Positions 11,400-52,762 of a stretch of 64,000 bases of DNA are shown here, piece by piece; the first letter of the stretch is position 1; each line of letters starts with the position of its first letter. This DNA is from Pempheris klunzingeri. Its lineage: Eukaryota > Chordata > Actinopteri > Acropomatiformes > Pempheridae. The position numbers and the translations under genes were made by a program. The DNA lies in assembly GCF_042242105.1 (NCBI RefSeq), contig NC_092027.1:17343221-17407220 (forward strand). The letters are read 5' to 3'. The notes beneath the pieces are model-generated. The model saw only the letters and a program-made list of their open reading frames with translations, did not search any database and had not been told where the DNA came from.

Positions 11400-13150
11400 T
11401 CACACTAGCCACTTTGTCACCACTTTTTTTTTTTTTTTTTCTTTTCGCAATACCTTCTTGTTTTCTTTATTGTTAATTACTCTTTTCTGTCTCTGGGGTT
11501 TCTTTTATTTGTACAAGTCAGAGTTGACAAAAGTTTTATACTATATTTTCCTACCGAGTTGTGTTTCAGTGTGAGCTAATGACTGTTTTTGTTATTGTAG
11601 CTGGCGGGGCTTTGCTGGTGGTTATGTGCTGAAAATTGGCATATGTGGTCCGCTTTCTCTCAGGAAAGTGGAGTGGAAAGCACCTGGATGCTCCTGTATT
11701 CAATCCAATCACTTTAGCTGTAGCACTCTCTTAAATCTGGCGCGGGTGGTGGGGAGGGGGACTTAAGAGGATCTACCGATTTAAACTTCTGGCCCTGTGT
11801 AGCCTTTAGTGACCTGAATGTCACAGCTTTCTGTCTGCTTTTTTTTTTTTTTTTTTCGCAAGCCTGGCGCTCCCTGTTGTCCCATAAGCCATGCGACAGA
11901 GAACACTGTAGCCCTGGAATAGTACTGTAAATGACTCGTTTGCGACGAGTAGCATGCCCTGCTCTTACCAGCACTCAGGAAACTCCCATGTAGTTTGTAG
12001 CTCCGGTGATCGGCCATCGGTTGTGCTTGAGAAAAATGCCCTGCTATGATATGCTGTGTGTGTGTGTGTGTGTGTGTGTGTATAACATAAGGCCACACTC
12101 ACACAGAGAGAAAGAGAACATTAGATTAGAGGAATGTTAATGTACGCGGTCACAAATACTTCAGTTTCCCCTCTTCCACCCTCGGTAACATCCTTTTCTG
12201 CTAATTAATTCAGCACAAACCACCATCAGCCCTGATTTCTATTTTATTTTTCAACATGGTGCAGCCACACCAGTGGTTTGCCCCATGTTTTTTTTATTTT
12301 TTTTTATTTGTTTGACTTGTGTTGGTCACTGGTCTCTGCTGTTGGCACAGTCATGGTAGCAGTGGACGTTGCTTTGGGAGTTCAACTATGGTGATTTTGG
12401 AGCCTTGTTTCAGCACTTTGTTTTGTTTCTGTACCTCATAAGCCTCTATGTATGAAGAGTAAGTCAGAAAAATAATAAATTCATGGTTTGACATCATAAA
12501 TTACCTGATTGCTTTGTTTGTTTGTCTCTTTCACCCACCCACACACACCAGAAGAATAATTCTCATAGCTCCATACTTGTAGCTGCATTTAAATCCAGAG
12601 TCTTATTTGTATTAGAGAGTCTGTTATTGTATTACGCACATTTGTTTTCCATTGAAACCACCTGTATGAGTGAGCGCACATCTCTCCCCCATCCACCATT
12701 TGTTCTGAGTAGTCTCCAAGGTAACCCATTCTGGCATCTTTGCCATAGCAACAAGCACCTTTTCCCACTGGTGCAGAGCTCATACAGTTTCCATAGAAAC
12801 AATGCTAACCACTCTGCAGTCCTCGCTGTAAAGACATTTTCCAGACATTATAAATGTGATCAACAGTCTGATCTGTTCACAAATATAGCAGCATGGAGAG
12901 ATACGTCCATTCAGAAGCCTTATTGACTGGTGTTTTTTTTATTTTCAATTTGAACTGGTTTTAAACCGGTTTAATAACCACTAAAGCTGCAGATAGAGTT
13001 TAATACACAGCAGCATGCCTGAAATGTTTAAAGATTATGTTTAAAGACGAAAGACCCCCGACGTGACCCCCTCCCTCCCTATCAATCAATATTGTCACAG
13101 TAACGGCTGCTTGTTGCCTGGTAACAGAGCCCACCTCTCCTCTCCGTGCT
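11400..13150. other. mycl-trit1 intergenic region
   Basis: This 1.7-kb spacer has homopolymer T-runs, a (GT)n microsatellite at about 12055-12080 and no recognisable exon. AATAAA-like strings near 12475 could belong to an even longer mycl 3' UTR, but nothing else supports that. Confidence 0.6.
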
Positions 13151-13154
13151 CACA

Positions 13155-13164
13155 GCGCATGCGC
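13155..13164. promoter_or_regulatory. trit1: NRF1-type palindrome in the trit1 promoter
   Basis: GCGCATGCGC, a perfect match to the palindromic core bound by nuclear respiratory factor 1, lies 35 bp upstream of the trit1 start codon in GC-rich DNA. NRF1 commonly drives nuclear genes for mitochondrial proteins, and TRIT1 modifies mitochondrial tRNAs. Binding is inferred, not shown. Confidence 0.6.
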
Positions 13165-13198
13165 GGAGCCGTCAGCTGGGCGCCGAGGAAGCAGCATC

Positions 13199-43384
<30,186 letters not shown>

Positions 43385-44030
43385 GAGTTGTGCAGACTCC
43401 GGACTACATCTTCACTCAGGTTTCCACCACTGTTCTGCACCAACAGCTGGATGATTCCTTTACAGTCCTTATAGGGCTACTGTCTTACTTCCCATAGAGT
43501 CGCAATGAACTTGATTGTCTCTTTGATCTTGCAGCTCAGTCTCCTTATTTGTCAAAGTATTTCCTTTTGAATGGGATGACAGACCTTCTCAGCCCTGCAG
43601 ATTGAGGAATTAATAACACTGATCCTCGCTGAATGTGGATAACAGGGAACATACTTGAAATACTGCAAAATATGTGCTCACATTCATTCGTAGATGTGTC
43701 ACAGTCCGAATATGGATCCTAAACGCAGCTTATTTTCGTTGTAGATCAGGACAATTCAACATTGTGGACATTTTTATGGCAGCTGCAGCCAAAAGACTAT
43801 AGTTTTTAAGGCTCCTTTTTTTTCTACTGCTTGAAAATCAAATTTAGATTTTTAGAGAATTAAAATGTTCTATTTTTGCAGAATATGCCTTAATTTCTGA
43901 AGTAACTAGGAAAGATCGTCATTTCATTTGTGTTTTTTGCCTTGTTTTTAGCCTAAACACCATGCACTTTTAACTTCATTCAATCAGTTTTGGAAATGAA
44001 AAATAAACCAAAGGATCTTAAAGTGTTTCA
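43385..44030 (+). other. trit1: trit1 3' UTR
   Basis: AT-rich sequence follows the stop to a canonical AATAAA at 44002-44007. T-rich and TG-containing DNA from about 44040 could act as the downstream element, which puts cleavage at about 44020-44030. Confidence 0.7.
44002..44007 (+). terminator. trit1: trit1 polyadenylation signal
   Basis: AATAAA lies about 620 nt after the stop codon, followed within 50 nt by GTGTTTTTTTTG-type downstream sequence. It is the clearest signal after the gene. Confidence 0.7.
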
Positions 44031-45315
44031 GCCAGTGGAGGACGATGTGTTTTTTTTGTTTGTTTTTTTTCATCACAAAAGGGAAAAAAATCATCTTCCA
44101 TTTTCTAGCCCTTTGTTTGACAATGACTAGTCACCTGGTGGTGTTGTCTTTCAGCTAAGCTAAACTGAGCTCACTTCTGCTCTGACTGTGGCACAAACCA
44201 CGGGTCCAGGCTGTCAGGAGAGAGTGTGTTTTCACAGCGGTGATTGCAGGTCTTTGTTAATCCAGCTGTGTGTCTTACCCCTTTCAAACCAAGGCGTACC
44301 TGCGTGCTGTAAAACCACTTACACAATCCCTGGCATGGCTCCAAAGGCTTCTTTTGGCGCTCCCTTTCCCTCTCCTCACCTGCCACTTTTTCTTCTCACC
44401 AGGACTTACACACATGGACAACACCCCCCACCACCACCACCACCACCCATTACTTAGAGTCAGACAATTGCTCCACATTGCCGGCTAAAACACTCCATCA
44501 TCTCTTTCTTTAAGCCTTCAGTCTGAGTCTAAGACGTATTCTTTCAGTACAAGTTCAGTTCACAGGCTCCCAGTGTTTGACCTCATCCACATGACTAAAA
44601 ATATTTCCAGCCATATAATAGCTGGAAATGCGTGTCTGTGTGTCCCACATTCTCTCTTTCCAAACTGGGTCAGGCCTCAAGCTTACTGGGAGCTTACCAT
44701 ACAGTATGAGAGTCACACTGATAGCAAAGGTCACTGTGCAACTGGTGTCTGGTTTTTATAACCCTTTGTCTGTTTGGATGGCTTGTTTTTCTTTCCTTCT
44801 GTTGTACATTTTTGAATCGGACTTACAACTGTTTTCTTTTCCCCCCAGTGATTTTTTTTCCTGTAATTACAAACATGGAAACAAAGAGAGTTCTTTGAAT
44901 TAGATGAAAATGTTATCATCAGTCATCTGACACACTTTTTCTGAGGCAACTTTATGTGTGGTATGTTCTTATCTGGAGGGCCTCAGCGAGCTCGGCCTGG
45001 CACCTCCAGGCACTGCTGAATCACTTCACATTTAAAGACGAAAGCTTGCGCAATTCAATGACATAAGGCTTCAGCCCCCTGAACCGCGCACACACAACAC
45101 CGTTAGATGTGGAGAAGTAGGGCAGCGTCCACGGTCACAAGGCTAATTAGTGATTTACGCACCACGTTGCAGTGGATCATCTATGGACACACACACACAC
45201 ACACTCACACATAGACGGAGACATGCACTGAGTGAACTCATTAGCTGCAGACAGAGAGCACAAAGAACCAACACACAGAACCAGCTTTGAAATGAGAAAC
45301 CTGTTACTATGGTCT

Positions 45316-45356
<41 letters not shown>

Positions 45357-45537
45357 AATAAGAGTTTTCTGCTTTCTTGAGTGGTTGATTTGATGACTGC
45401 ACTCCTGTTGTGTATGTGTGTGCGTGTTAGTATGTATAGCTGCATCAGTCAGCGAGCCGCACAATAATTCACCCACTTTTAGCGCTCCATTTCTGTCTCT
45501 CGCTCTCTCAGTCCAGTCTGCCCAATAGCGGCTCAGA

Positions 45538-45970
45538 GTAGCTGTATATGTTCACAGAGCACACACTGTCCTATACATGAGGCCCTCCGTGGGGGAACTG
45601 CAAGCTTATGTAACACGTGCTGCAGCCTATAGATGCGTGTTGTCTGTGTCTGGCCTGTTTGCCGTGGAGTTTTGGCCTCTGGTACCAGCTTTGATGCATC
45701 TAATGCACGCTGCAAATTCCTGCGTTTTGACTAGACATCAGTTTCCTATTCAGCACTTTGACATTGCCTTGTGAGATCTCACCTGGTTTGCTGATATGAT
45801 CATGATGTTTGTGTGAGTTAGCACTGAATAGGTGAGTCACCAGGAATTTAGCCGATTGTTTAAACATTTATGGAGAGAAATTCAGTCGCTCCAGTCCAGT
45901 CTTTGATGTCTTGTCCTGCCCTGCAGCAGATCAGTAGCTGTATATGTTCACTGAGCACACACTGTCCTCT
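45538..45970. repeat. Duplicated ~38-bp block, 396 bp apart
   Basis: The string GTAGCTGTATATGTTCAC-GAGCACACACTGTCCT occurs at 45538-45576 and again at 45934-45970 with very few differences. Related CCAGTCCAGTCT strings lie upstream of both copies (near 45510 and 45890), so a longer segment was probably duplicated and has partly decayed. Confidence 0.75.
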
Positions 45971-46085
45971 ATATTTTATATATATGAGATTTTATGCAAT
46001 GAATGATTCATTGGAAACACAACAGATTCAAGATGATAAAAAACATCTTTAGTTTCAGCTCTGATTTGATTTTCACTTCTATTAA

Positions 46086-46466
46086 AGGAATACGCTTAAT
46101 TGCTTTCTTGAGTTAGATAAGAGGATTTATACCAATCATCTGTGTATGTTGTGTAGCTACAGCTAGCAGCAGGTTAGCTTAGCTTAGCATAAAGACTAAA
46201 AATGGGGAAATGGGAAGCCTGGCTCTGTCCGAAGGTAACAAAAACCACTTACCAACATCTCTAAAGCTCAGACATTACACTCTATTGCTCGTCTGTTTAA
46301 TCTGTACAAAAGTGTAAAATGACCTATGATTTGCTAATTGTTTTCAGTCTTTATGCTAAGCTAATTAGCTTCATATTTAGTGTACAGGTATGAGAGTTGA
46401 AGGAATATTCTCGTTTAACCCTCAAGAAAGAAAATTAATGTATTCCCAAAATGTCAAGATATTCCT
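46086..46466. mobile_element. TTAA-flanked MITE
   Basis: The element is bounded by TTAA (46082-46085 and 46467-46470) and has short inverted termini, AGGAATA at the left and TATTCCT at the right. The ~380-bp interior is non-coding and rich in GCTAGC/GCTTAGC strings. The TTAA target duplication is the hallmark of piggyBac-type insertion, so it may be mobilised by that transposase superfamily. Two decayed relatives lie at 3530-3710 and 34318-34610. Confidence 0.6.
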
Positions 46467-47108
46467 TTAAGAATCAAAGATCAACACAACGCTAGTTATC
46501 CATGAGAAAAACTTGACCAAACACTTCCCCAGGTTTGTACGCTGATGATGCTTAACAGAGTCGGTGTTGTTGTTCACGTCAGGCCCCTCCGCCTCAGAGC
46601 TCTGCTGTAGTAGTGTGTCATCCAGTGACTGTGCATCTAGCTAATTTGAAGTCCACTTAATCCTAATCTCTAATCCCATTTGACTAAACATTCTCTGCCA
46701 TCTGGCCCTGGCGCGCCAAAAAAAACCACACTCACACACACACCTACACACACGCAGACAGACATGCAAGCAGCTAATCAGATAGAGCAGCAGCTGTAGT
46801 GTCGAAGACACTGTTGACGTGACTCCCGAGACGGACCTTTTTATTTATGAGAAATATCAGCTCTGCTAATGTGAAGTGTAAGCGTGTTTATAGATTGTAC
46901 AGAAGGCCAAATCTTAGGCAGTGGCAGAATACTAGACACCACAGAGTCTCATAATCTCAGAGGAGAAGCGTTGGGAACGTGAAGGACTTGGTTAAGAATG
47001 TCAAACTTTTTGAAGTGCAACTAAAGATCAACTATCAGGCTGCCAGCTGTTGTGTGCCTGAATTTATTTGAGCTTTTTCCTGAGTTCAGCGTGACCTCTA
47101 ACATTATA

Positions 47109-47112
<4 letters not shown>

Positions 47113-47166
<54 letters not shown>

Positions 47167-47489
47167 GCATGAGAGTCAGTGTTTTGCTGTCTATCAGGAA
47201 GAGGACAAAGACAATTCAAAACTTTCGGCATTGCATAACCAAGTGAGAAACACAACACTGTCAGGTATGACTCAATCAGATAAAAGAGCATTGTGTTTTT
47301 GTGTGAGAGAGAAATAGAGGTCTGTTTTTTTATATATATTAGCAATATAATAAGAAACACACACACAACAACCCAAATGCCCGCTCTAGTGCCTGTGTGT
47401 GTTTTTATTAGTTTGTTGTGTAATTGCTGTGTGTTTGTAGGCTCGCACCTAAATGCATTATGGATCACACACCCACACCCACACCCACA

Positions 47490-47539
<50 letters not shown>

Positions 47540-47652
47540 CCAGGGCTTCACAATGAGGGATGAGCATGTTGCAGCCTAATCCAGATGTTTTATAGTGTTT
47601 CAATGCGATCTGATGTATGCATCCAGAGTCAAGTGCAGACCATCATTTATTG

Positions 47653-47687
<35 letters not shown>

Positions 47688-47885
47688 TGTACTGTAGGGA
47701 CAAACAAGGTTCATTGAGTTTATGCAGCCTCCTCTCTGTCTCTCTTTTTGTCATGCTGTCTGGCTCCTGTAGTGGCCGCCGTGTACGCAAAAGTGACAGA
47801 AGGACGAAGAGAGGAAGAGATGTGATTAGATGTGAAAAGCCTCTAAGGAAAGTGTCATAGGTGCAGTGTATGCATGGATTCATAT

Positions 47886-47938
<53 letters not shown>

Positions 47939-48222
47939 TGCATATTTCCTGCTTAGTTATGTAATGCGGGGGCCGCACGGTACTTTTTTTCCCTTCTTCT
48001 TCTACCCTCCCCAATCCAGAGCATGACATGCCTTCCTGTTTTTCCAGCAACCCAGTGAACTCTTTTCCCAGGGCAACACTTAGGAGGGCACACACACACA
48101 CACACACAGAGCACATACTGTTGTCACGTATTGTAAGTAATGTGCTTATTTTAGGCAAAGCTGCTTACCCTTGATGTATTGTGTCTGGTGGGCTACATAA
48201 ATGTCATTGTATCACTCCTCAC

Positions 48223-48253
<31 letters not shown>

Positions 48254-48408
48254 CTGTGTCTCATCTGCCTTCACATCATAATAAACCCCTCTCCTCTATC
48301 CATTTCTTTTCTCATTTATCTGCCTGTCCACTTGTTTTCACCTTTGCTCTCAGGCAGGAAATGGGTGTACCAGCCCATCAAGGACCAGCAATGCGGCCTG
48401 ACTGCCTG

Positions 48409-48440
<32 letters not shown>
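47113..48440. repeat. Cluster of six microsatellites
   Basis: Arrays follow one another at about 47113-47161 (GT), 47490-47538 (CA), 47655-47687 (GT), 47889-47935 (TC), 48220-48253 (GT) and 48411-48440 (GT). Together they make this the densest microsatellite stretch of the intergenic DNA. All open frames here are dinucleotide translations. Confidence 0.9.
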
Positions 48441-48448
<8 letters not shown>

Positions 48449-48738
48449 GTTCTTTTTATTGCATGTGTGTGTGCACAGGAAACAATGTTCTCTCTGCAGT
48501 GTCTCTCGCATACAGTTATGTGAGACAAAGAGAGAGAGTGTGTGTGTTTCTCCATTGTCAGTGGCTTAAGCGCTGGAGCCGGCTTTTTCCCGCCAGTGCG
48601 GTGTTTTGTGGGAGGGGTTTTGACTGGGCTCAGCAGCAACAAAGAGCCAGAGCTTCCCGCCCGATATGTAAATCGTCTGGGAGTGGGCGTGGCAGGGAGC
48701 CGCCTCCACTGCAGCACTTAACGCTTTCACTGCCAGAC

Positions 48739-49385
48739 TAGTGATGGGAATTTCGGCTCTTTTTAGAGAGCCGGCTCTTTCGGCTCGGCTCCCTAAAAAG
48801 AGCCGGCTCTTTAGGCTCCCAAGTGGCTCCTCAGATTTTTTTGTTACTTCAATAAATATATTACCAAATTATGTGTAAAATGAATTACTAATGTAAAAAA
48901 CACATTATAGGCTATAGAATATTTATTGTTTATATTGCCTTATTAATTTGAAATTATTTAATTTTACTGGGGTCATAGAGCTCTGGGCTGCAGGTCTTGG
49001 TGGCTGTGGTGTTGTCCTGGATAATGCTGTAGACATTGTAGGAGCAGTAGACACACTGGCACCTTCATTAACAGCAGCTTCCCTTGCTTGTCTTTTCTCC
49101 TCTAACTGAATTGATGGGTGAACAGTACACACGTCTGTGCAGGTTGTTTGTGGAGTCTGCCTGATATGAAATTTTAATTTTGCAAAGTCTGCACTCTGCC
49201 CTCGTCACTTGATGAGTCATGAGAGCGACTATCAAACCCGCCGTTTTTAAAACCCCGGAAACAAAGACCGAGCGTTTTTATTATTTCTGTGAACGAGGTA
49301 AAAACCCATTCAGGAGCCGGCTCCCGTCGTTCACTTCAAAGAGCCGGCTCTATGAACTGGATCGTTTGCAACCGACACATCACTA
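48739..49385. mobile_element. Non-autonomous hAT element (647 bp)
   Basis: The element starts TAGTGATGGGAA and ends CATCACTA, giving an inverted TAGTGATG terminus, and carries several GAGCCGGCTC-type palindromes near both ends. It is flanked by 8-bp direct repeats TGCCAGAC (48731-48738) and TGCCAGAG (49386-49393) with one mismatch. Eight-base duplications and subterminal repeats are characteristic of hAT elements. There is no transposase frame, so it must depend on an autonomous relative. Confidence 0.8.
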
Positions 49386-49605
49386 TGCCAGAGTGTGTGT
49401 TCCTTGTTGCTCTTCGTCTGTCCTCTAAAGCACAGAACATTGAGGAAAGGACGGTTAATTTCGCAGTGTTTGTGGTGGGAGAGGAGAGAGTCGGAGAGAT
49501 AGGTTAGTGAGTTTGAGAGTAGTGAGTTTTATTGATAGAGTTAGACAGACAAACAAAAAGTTCTTCTAAGAACTACTTGGAGAGGGGAAAGTTCTTTTCA
49601 GAACT

Positions 49606-51631
49606 ATGGCGAGTACAAAAAGGCGGTTCACTGTTGCTGAAGCAATGGATTTAGTTTTGAATGGTGGTGGTGACGAACTGGAGCTAATGCTAACTAGCGA
49701 CTCTGAGTCAGGAGCAGAGTCATTCCTGACAGATGAGGAGGTGGCCTACCAGGAGGGACTTGACCCTGTTGAAGAGCAAGTGGCCTTATTTGAAATAACA
49801 AAATAAATAAAATAAAATGTACACATTTTTTTTTTAGTACACCTGTGTTAGGTTGGCTGTTTACTGGGTGGGAATGGAGCTCAATAGTCTCATGTTAGCT
49901 GCAAAGAATGTGAATGTGTGGGGTTTACTCAAACATTACATTGTGTGAGAAGTGAAATGAAAAATAATCTCATAGGCTTTATATGATCTAATGGTTTTTT
50001 TTCTTTTTTCCTCATATTTTTTGTATTACAGTGTTGATTATCAACAACAGGCAGGCCCTCCTGATACATCAGTTCTCCCTTACACTCCCTCTGCTGTTGT
50101 GGCTGCTCTGCCACTTTCCAGAAGGGGACGAGGAAAAGTGAGCTATGCTCTTTCTTCTGAAGAAGAGGAGGAAGAGCCATCAACCTCTGTTGTGCTGCAG
50201 CCATCAGTTGGAGGTCCTGGGAGGAAGAGAACCCCCTCAGCAACCAGAAGGTTGTTGGTGTTCTGACTGTGTCAGAACGCCAACAAACAGGCTGAAAAAA
50301 ATATTCATGGACGGACATCACCACCCAGGAGTTCCAGAAGTTTTTGGGACTGAACTTTTATTTTTCCCTGGTGAGGCTGAACACAGTCCAGAATTACTGG
50401 AAAACTGGTTCCATTTTCAGCCTGACCTTCCCAGCCAGTGTCATGCCACGGAACAGGTACCTGGTAATCTCCTGGAATGTCCACATGAGTGATCCTGACC
50501 AAGATGTGGAGAATGACAAGAAGAAGGGGACACCAGAGCATGACCGCCTGTTTTGCCTGAAGCCCCTTATGGTCTCCGTCCAGGACGCCTGTAAGGCCCA
50601 CTACCACCCCCACCAGAACCTGGCGATGGTGCACCCGGATGGTGGCGACCAAGGCTCATACTGGCATGACTCAGTACATGAAGGCAAAACCTACTAAATG
50701 GGGTTTCAAGCTTTTTGTGCTGGCAGACAGCAGCAACGGCTACACAGTTGATTTTACTGTGTACACAGGCAAGACCCAGTTTCCATCAGGAGTTGGACTA
50801 GCCTACGACGCAGTGATGTCCCTGATCAAGCCAGAATACCTGGGCACTGGCTTCCATGTGTACATGGACAATTTTTATACAAGCCCAAAGCTTTTCAGGG
50901 CACTGTATAATGGTAACATTGGAGCATGTGGCACCTACAGAGACAACAGGAAAGAGTGTCCCCAGACATCTGAAAATGCCCTGAACAAAAAAGTCCCAAG
51001 AGGCTCCATCAGGTGGATACGCCAAGGCCAGCTCATCTTCGTCAAGTGGATGGATACACGAGAGGTCTCTGTTTGCTCCACAATCCACCGAGCATTTGAT
51101 GGAGCCACTGTAAAGAGGAGGATGAAAAGTCAGGATGGCAGCTGGATCACAACATCTGTCCCATGCCCAACACCTGTTGTGGAGTACAACAAGCACATGG
51201 GAGGTGTTGATTTATCAGACCAGCTGATCCAGTACTATTCTGTGCAACACAGATCCAACAGATGGTACCGCACCCTCTTCTACCATTTCATGGACATTGC
51301 TGCCACCAACAGCTATCTCCTTCACAAGGATTTCTGCAAGCAGAAGCAACAGGAACCCATGAGCCACAGAGACTTCCTGGAAGAGTTGGCAGCTCAGCTC
51401 TGTGGTGTCGTGGTGAATGTCCCTCCTCAAAGAGCACAGGGCTCACACATCCCCGTGCCAGTCTCCCATGTAGAGGATAAGGGCAAGAAGGCCACAGCTG
51501 GGAGAAAAAAGTGCATCCTCTGCAGAAAGAACAGGCAGGTCCAACAGTCCACCCCCTGGAAGTGTGAGCTGTGTGATGTAGCCCTCTGTCTTGTTCCAGA
51601 CAGAAACTGTTTCAAGGAGTGGCACAAGTGA
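49606..51631 (+). pseudogene. Decayed piggyBac (PGBD4-like) transposase
   Basis: The sequence encodes pieces of a piggyBac DDE transposase in changing frames. An acidic N-terminal part (MASTKRRFTVAEAMDLVLNG, 49606-49806) is followed by a probable intron ending TTGTATTACAG at about 50031. The second part (VDYQQQAGPPDTSVLP, to 50266) stops in frame. The third part runs in another frame (about 50320-50630, TTQEFQKFLGLNFYFS and SVMPRNRYLVISWN). The fourth returns to the earlier frame (50639-51631). The last part retains WGFKLFVLAD, MDNFYTSPKLF with the second catalytic Asp, HMGGVDLSDQL with the third, and a cysteine-rich C-terminus (CxxC...CELC...C). The frame break at about 50620-50638 falls at the first catalytic Asp region, so no active enzyme can be read straight through. 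TTAA-bounded termini were not found with confidence. Confidence 0.85.
50639..51631 (+). pseudogene. Intact C-terminal half of the piggyBac transposase
   Basis: This is an uninterrupted 330-codon frame, the longest in the window. It begins MVATKAHTGMTQYMKAKPTK, includes two of the three DDE residues, and ends with the Cys-rich domain (CILCRKN, WKCELCDVALC, CFKEWHK). Its survival points to a fairly young insertion. It could be mistaken for a gene, but it lacks the N-terminal domain and the first catalytic residue. Confidence 0.85.
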
Positions 51632-51639
51632 CTGAGGAA

Positions 51640-52727
51640 GTGAGGGGAAAAACGAGTGGAGAAAAAATGTAAAAATGTAAATATTTTTTGGTTGTGTTTG
51701 TGTTAGAATGTTGGGATCTTTTTCTCCTGTTAGCCAAGGCCTGAGAGAAACTTATCTGAAAATGAAAAAGCTTGTACATTGTTGATCTGTGTCTTTTTTG
51801 AATTAAATTCTGTGACATTCAATTTCCGTTTTGTTTTTTCTTTTGAAAAAGTCAGGGAATTGACTTTTTCTCTCATAAATTCAAAGAGCATGAGTTTATG
51901 AATGGATCACTTTTGGCATGCAGCATTTAAACTAACACTCATTGAGAAAGAATGAGGGCGCATCACCTCACCAACATCAGCAGAGCTAATAATAAGTGGA
52001 TCATTTTATAACTAACACACTGTTACAGATATACCTGTTGTTCCCTCTGTAACAACGTATTACATGCATACACTTAATCATTTCTAGAGACACTTTATTG
52101 ACCTTTTAAAGCCGTCTTTTTTGGCATGGTCCACATGTGAGCGTGCTGCAGAGCTGCATACGATCAGGGATTTCTGACTCAGCTTCACCTACTTCCAAGG
52201 TGCGTGGAGAAAGAAGGAGAGGTCAAAACTTCAGTAACTTTTAGTATAAAGTAGAGAATAAACCTTTCTCTGGATCACACCTGAAAGTTGTTGTTCACAC
52301 TAAAAGTGTTGCTGGAGTTTTGACCTCTGTTGTGCTTTCAGACTGGACTGAAGTGTTTAAAAACCTTTTCTTTACTGAATTTGCTCTCTTTCTCTAAAGC
52401 CACTAAACAGCTGACTTTCGAAGAAAAAAGTGGCAAAGTGCATGAATTCACCCCAGAAGTCTTCGTGTGAAGTTATTAGAGGACACAGACGTACACAGAC
52501 GCATTCGGACGTGTGTTACATGCACACAGAAAGGCTGCCCAGCACAGTTGGTTGGCACATTTGTGCAGAGCAGCAGTTGGTAACCGGCTGTAACGACACC
52601 CGGGCTGATTTACATTGCGGCTGGTGAGGACAATGACAGTCCGCTGATATGGAGTTTGTTAGGGCTGGTGTGTTCATCAGTTAGGGAGGGAGACAAAGAG
52701 GGAAAAAGAGACTGTTTACTCTTTATG

Positions 52728-52762
<35 letters not shown>

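Larger units (their letters stand above)
44031..48738. other. Intergenic region between trit1 and the transposon cluster
   Basis: No coding exon is visible. The region holds (CA)n at about 45321-45352, a duplicated ~40-bp block (45538-45576 and 45934-45970), a TTAA-flanked MITE (46086-46466) and a dense group of microsatellites between 47.1 and 48.5 kb. Confidence 0.75.

Noticed and set aside
49455-49458. TTAA as the left boundary of the piggyBac element
   Set aside because: The bases after it (TTTCGC) do not look like a piggyBac terminus and no matching inverted end was found near 51.8 kb.
50305-50652. Minus-strand frame across the piggyBac region
   Set aside because: It is antisense to conserved transposase codons and matches no family.
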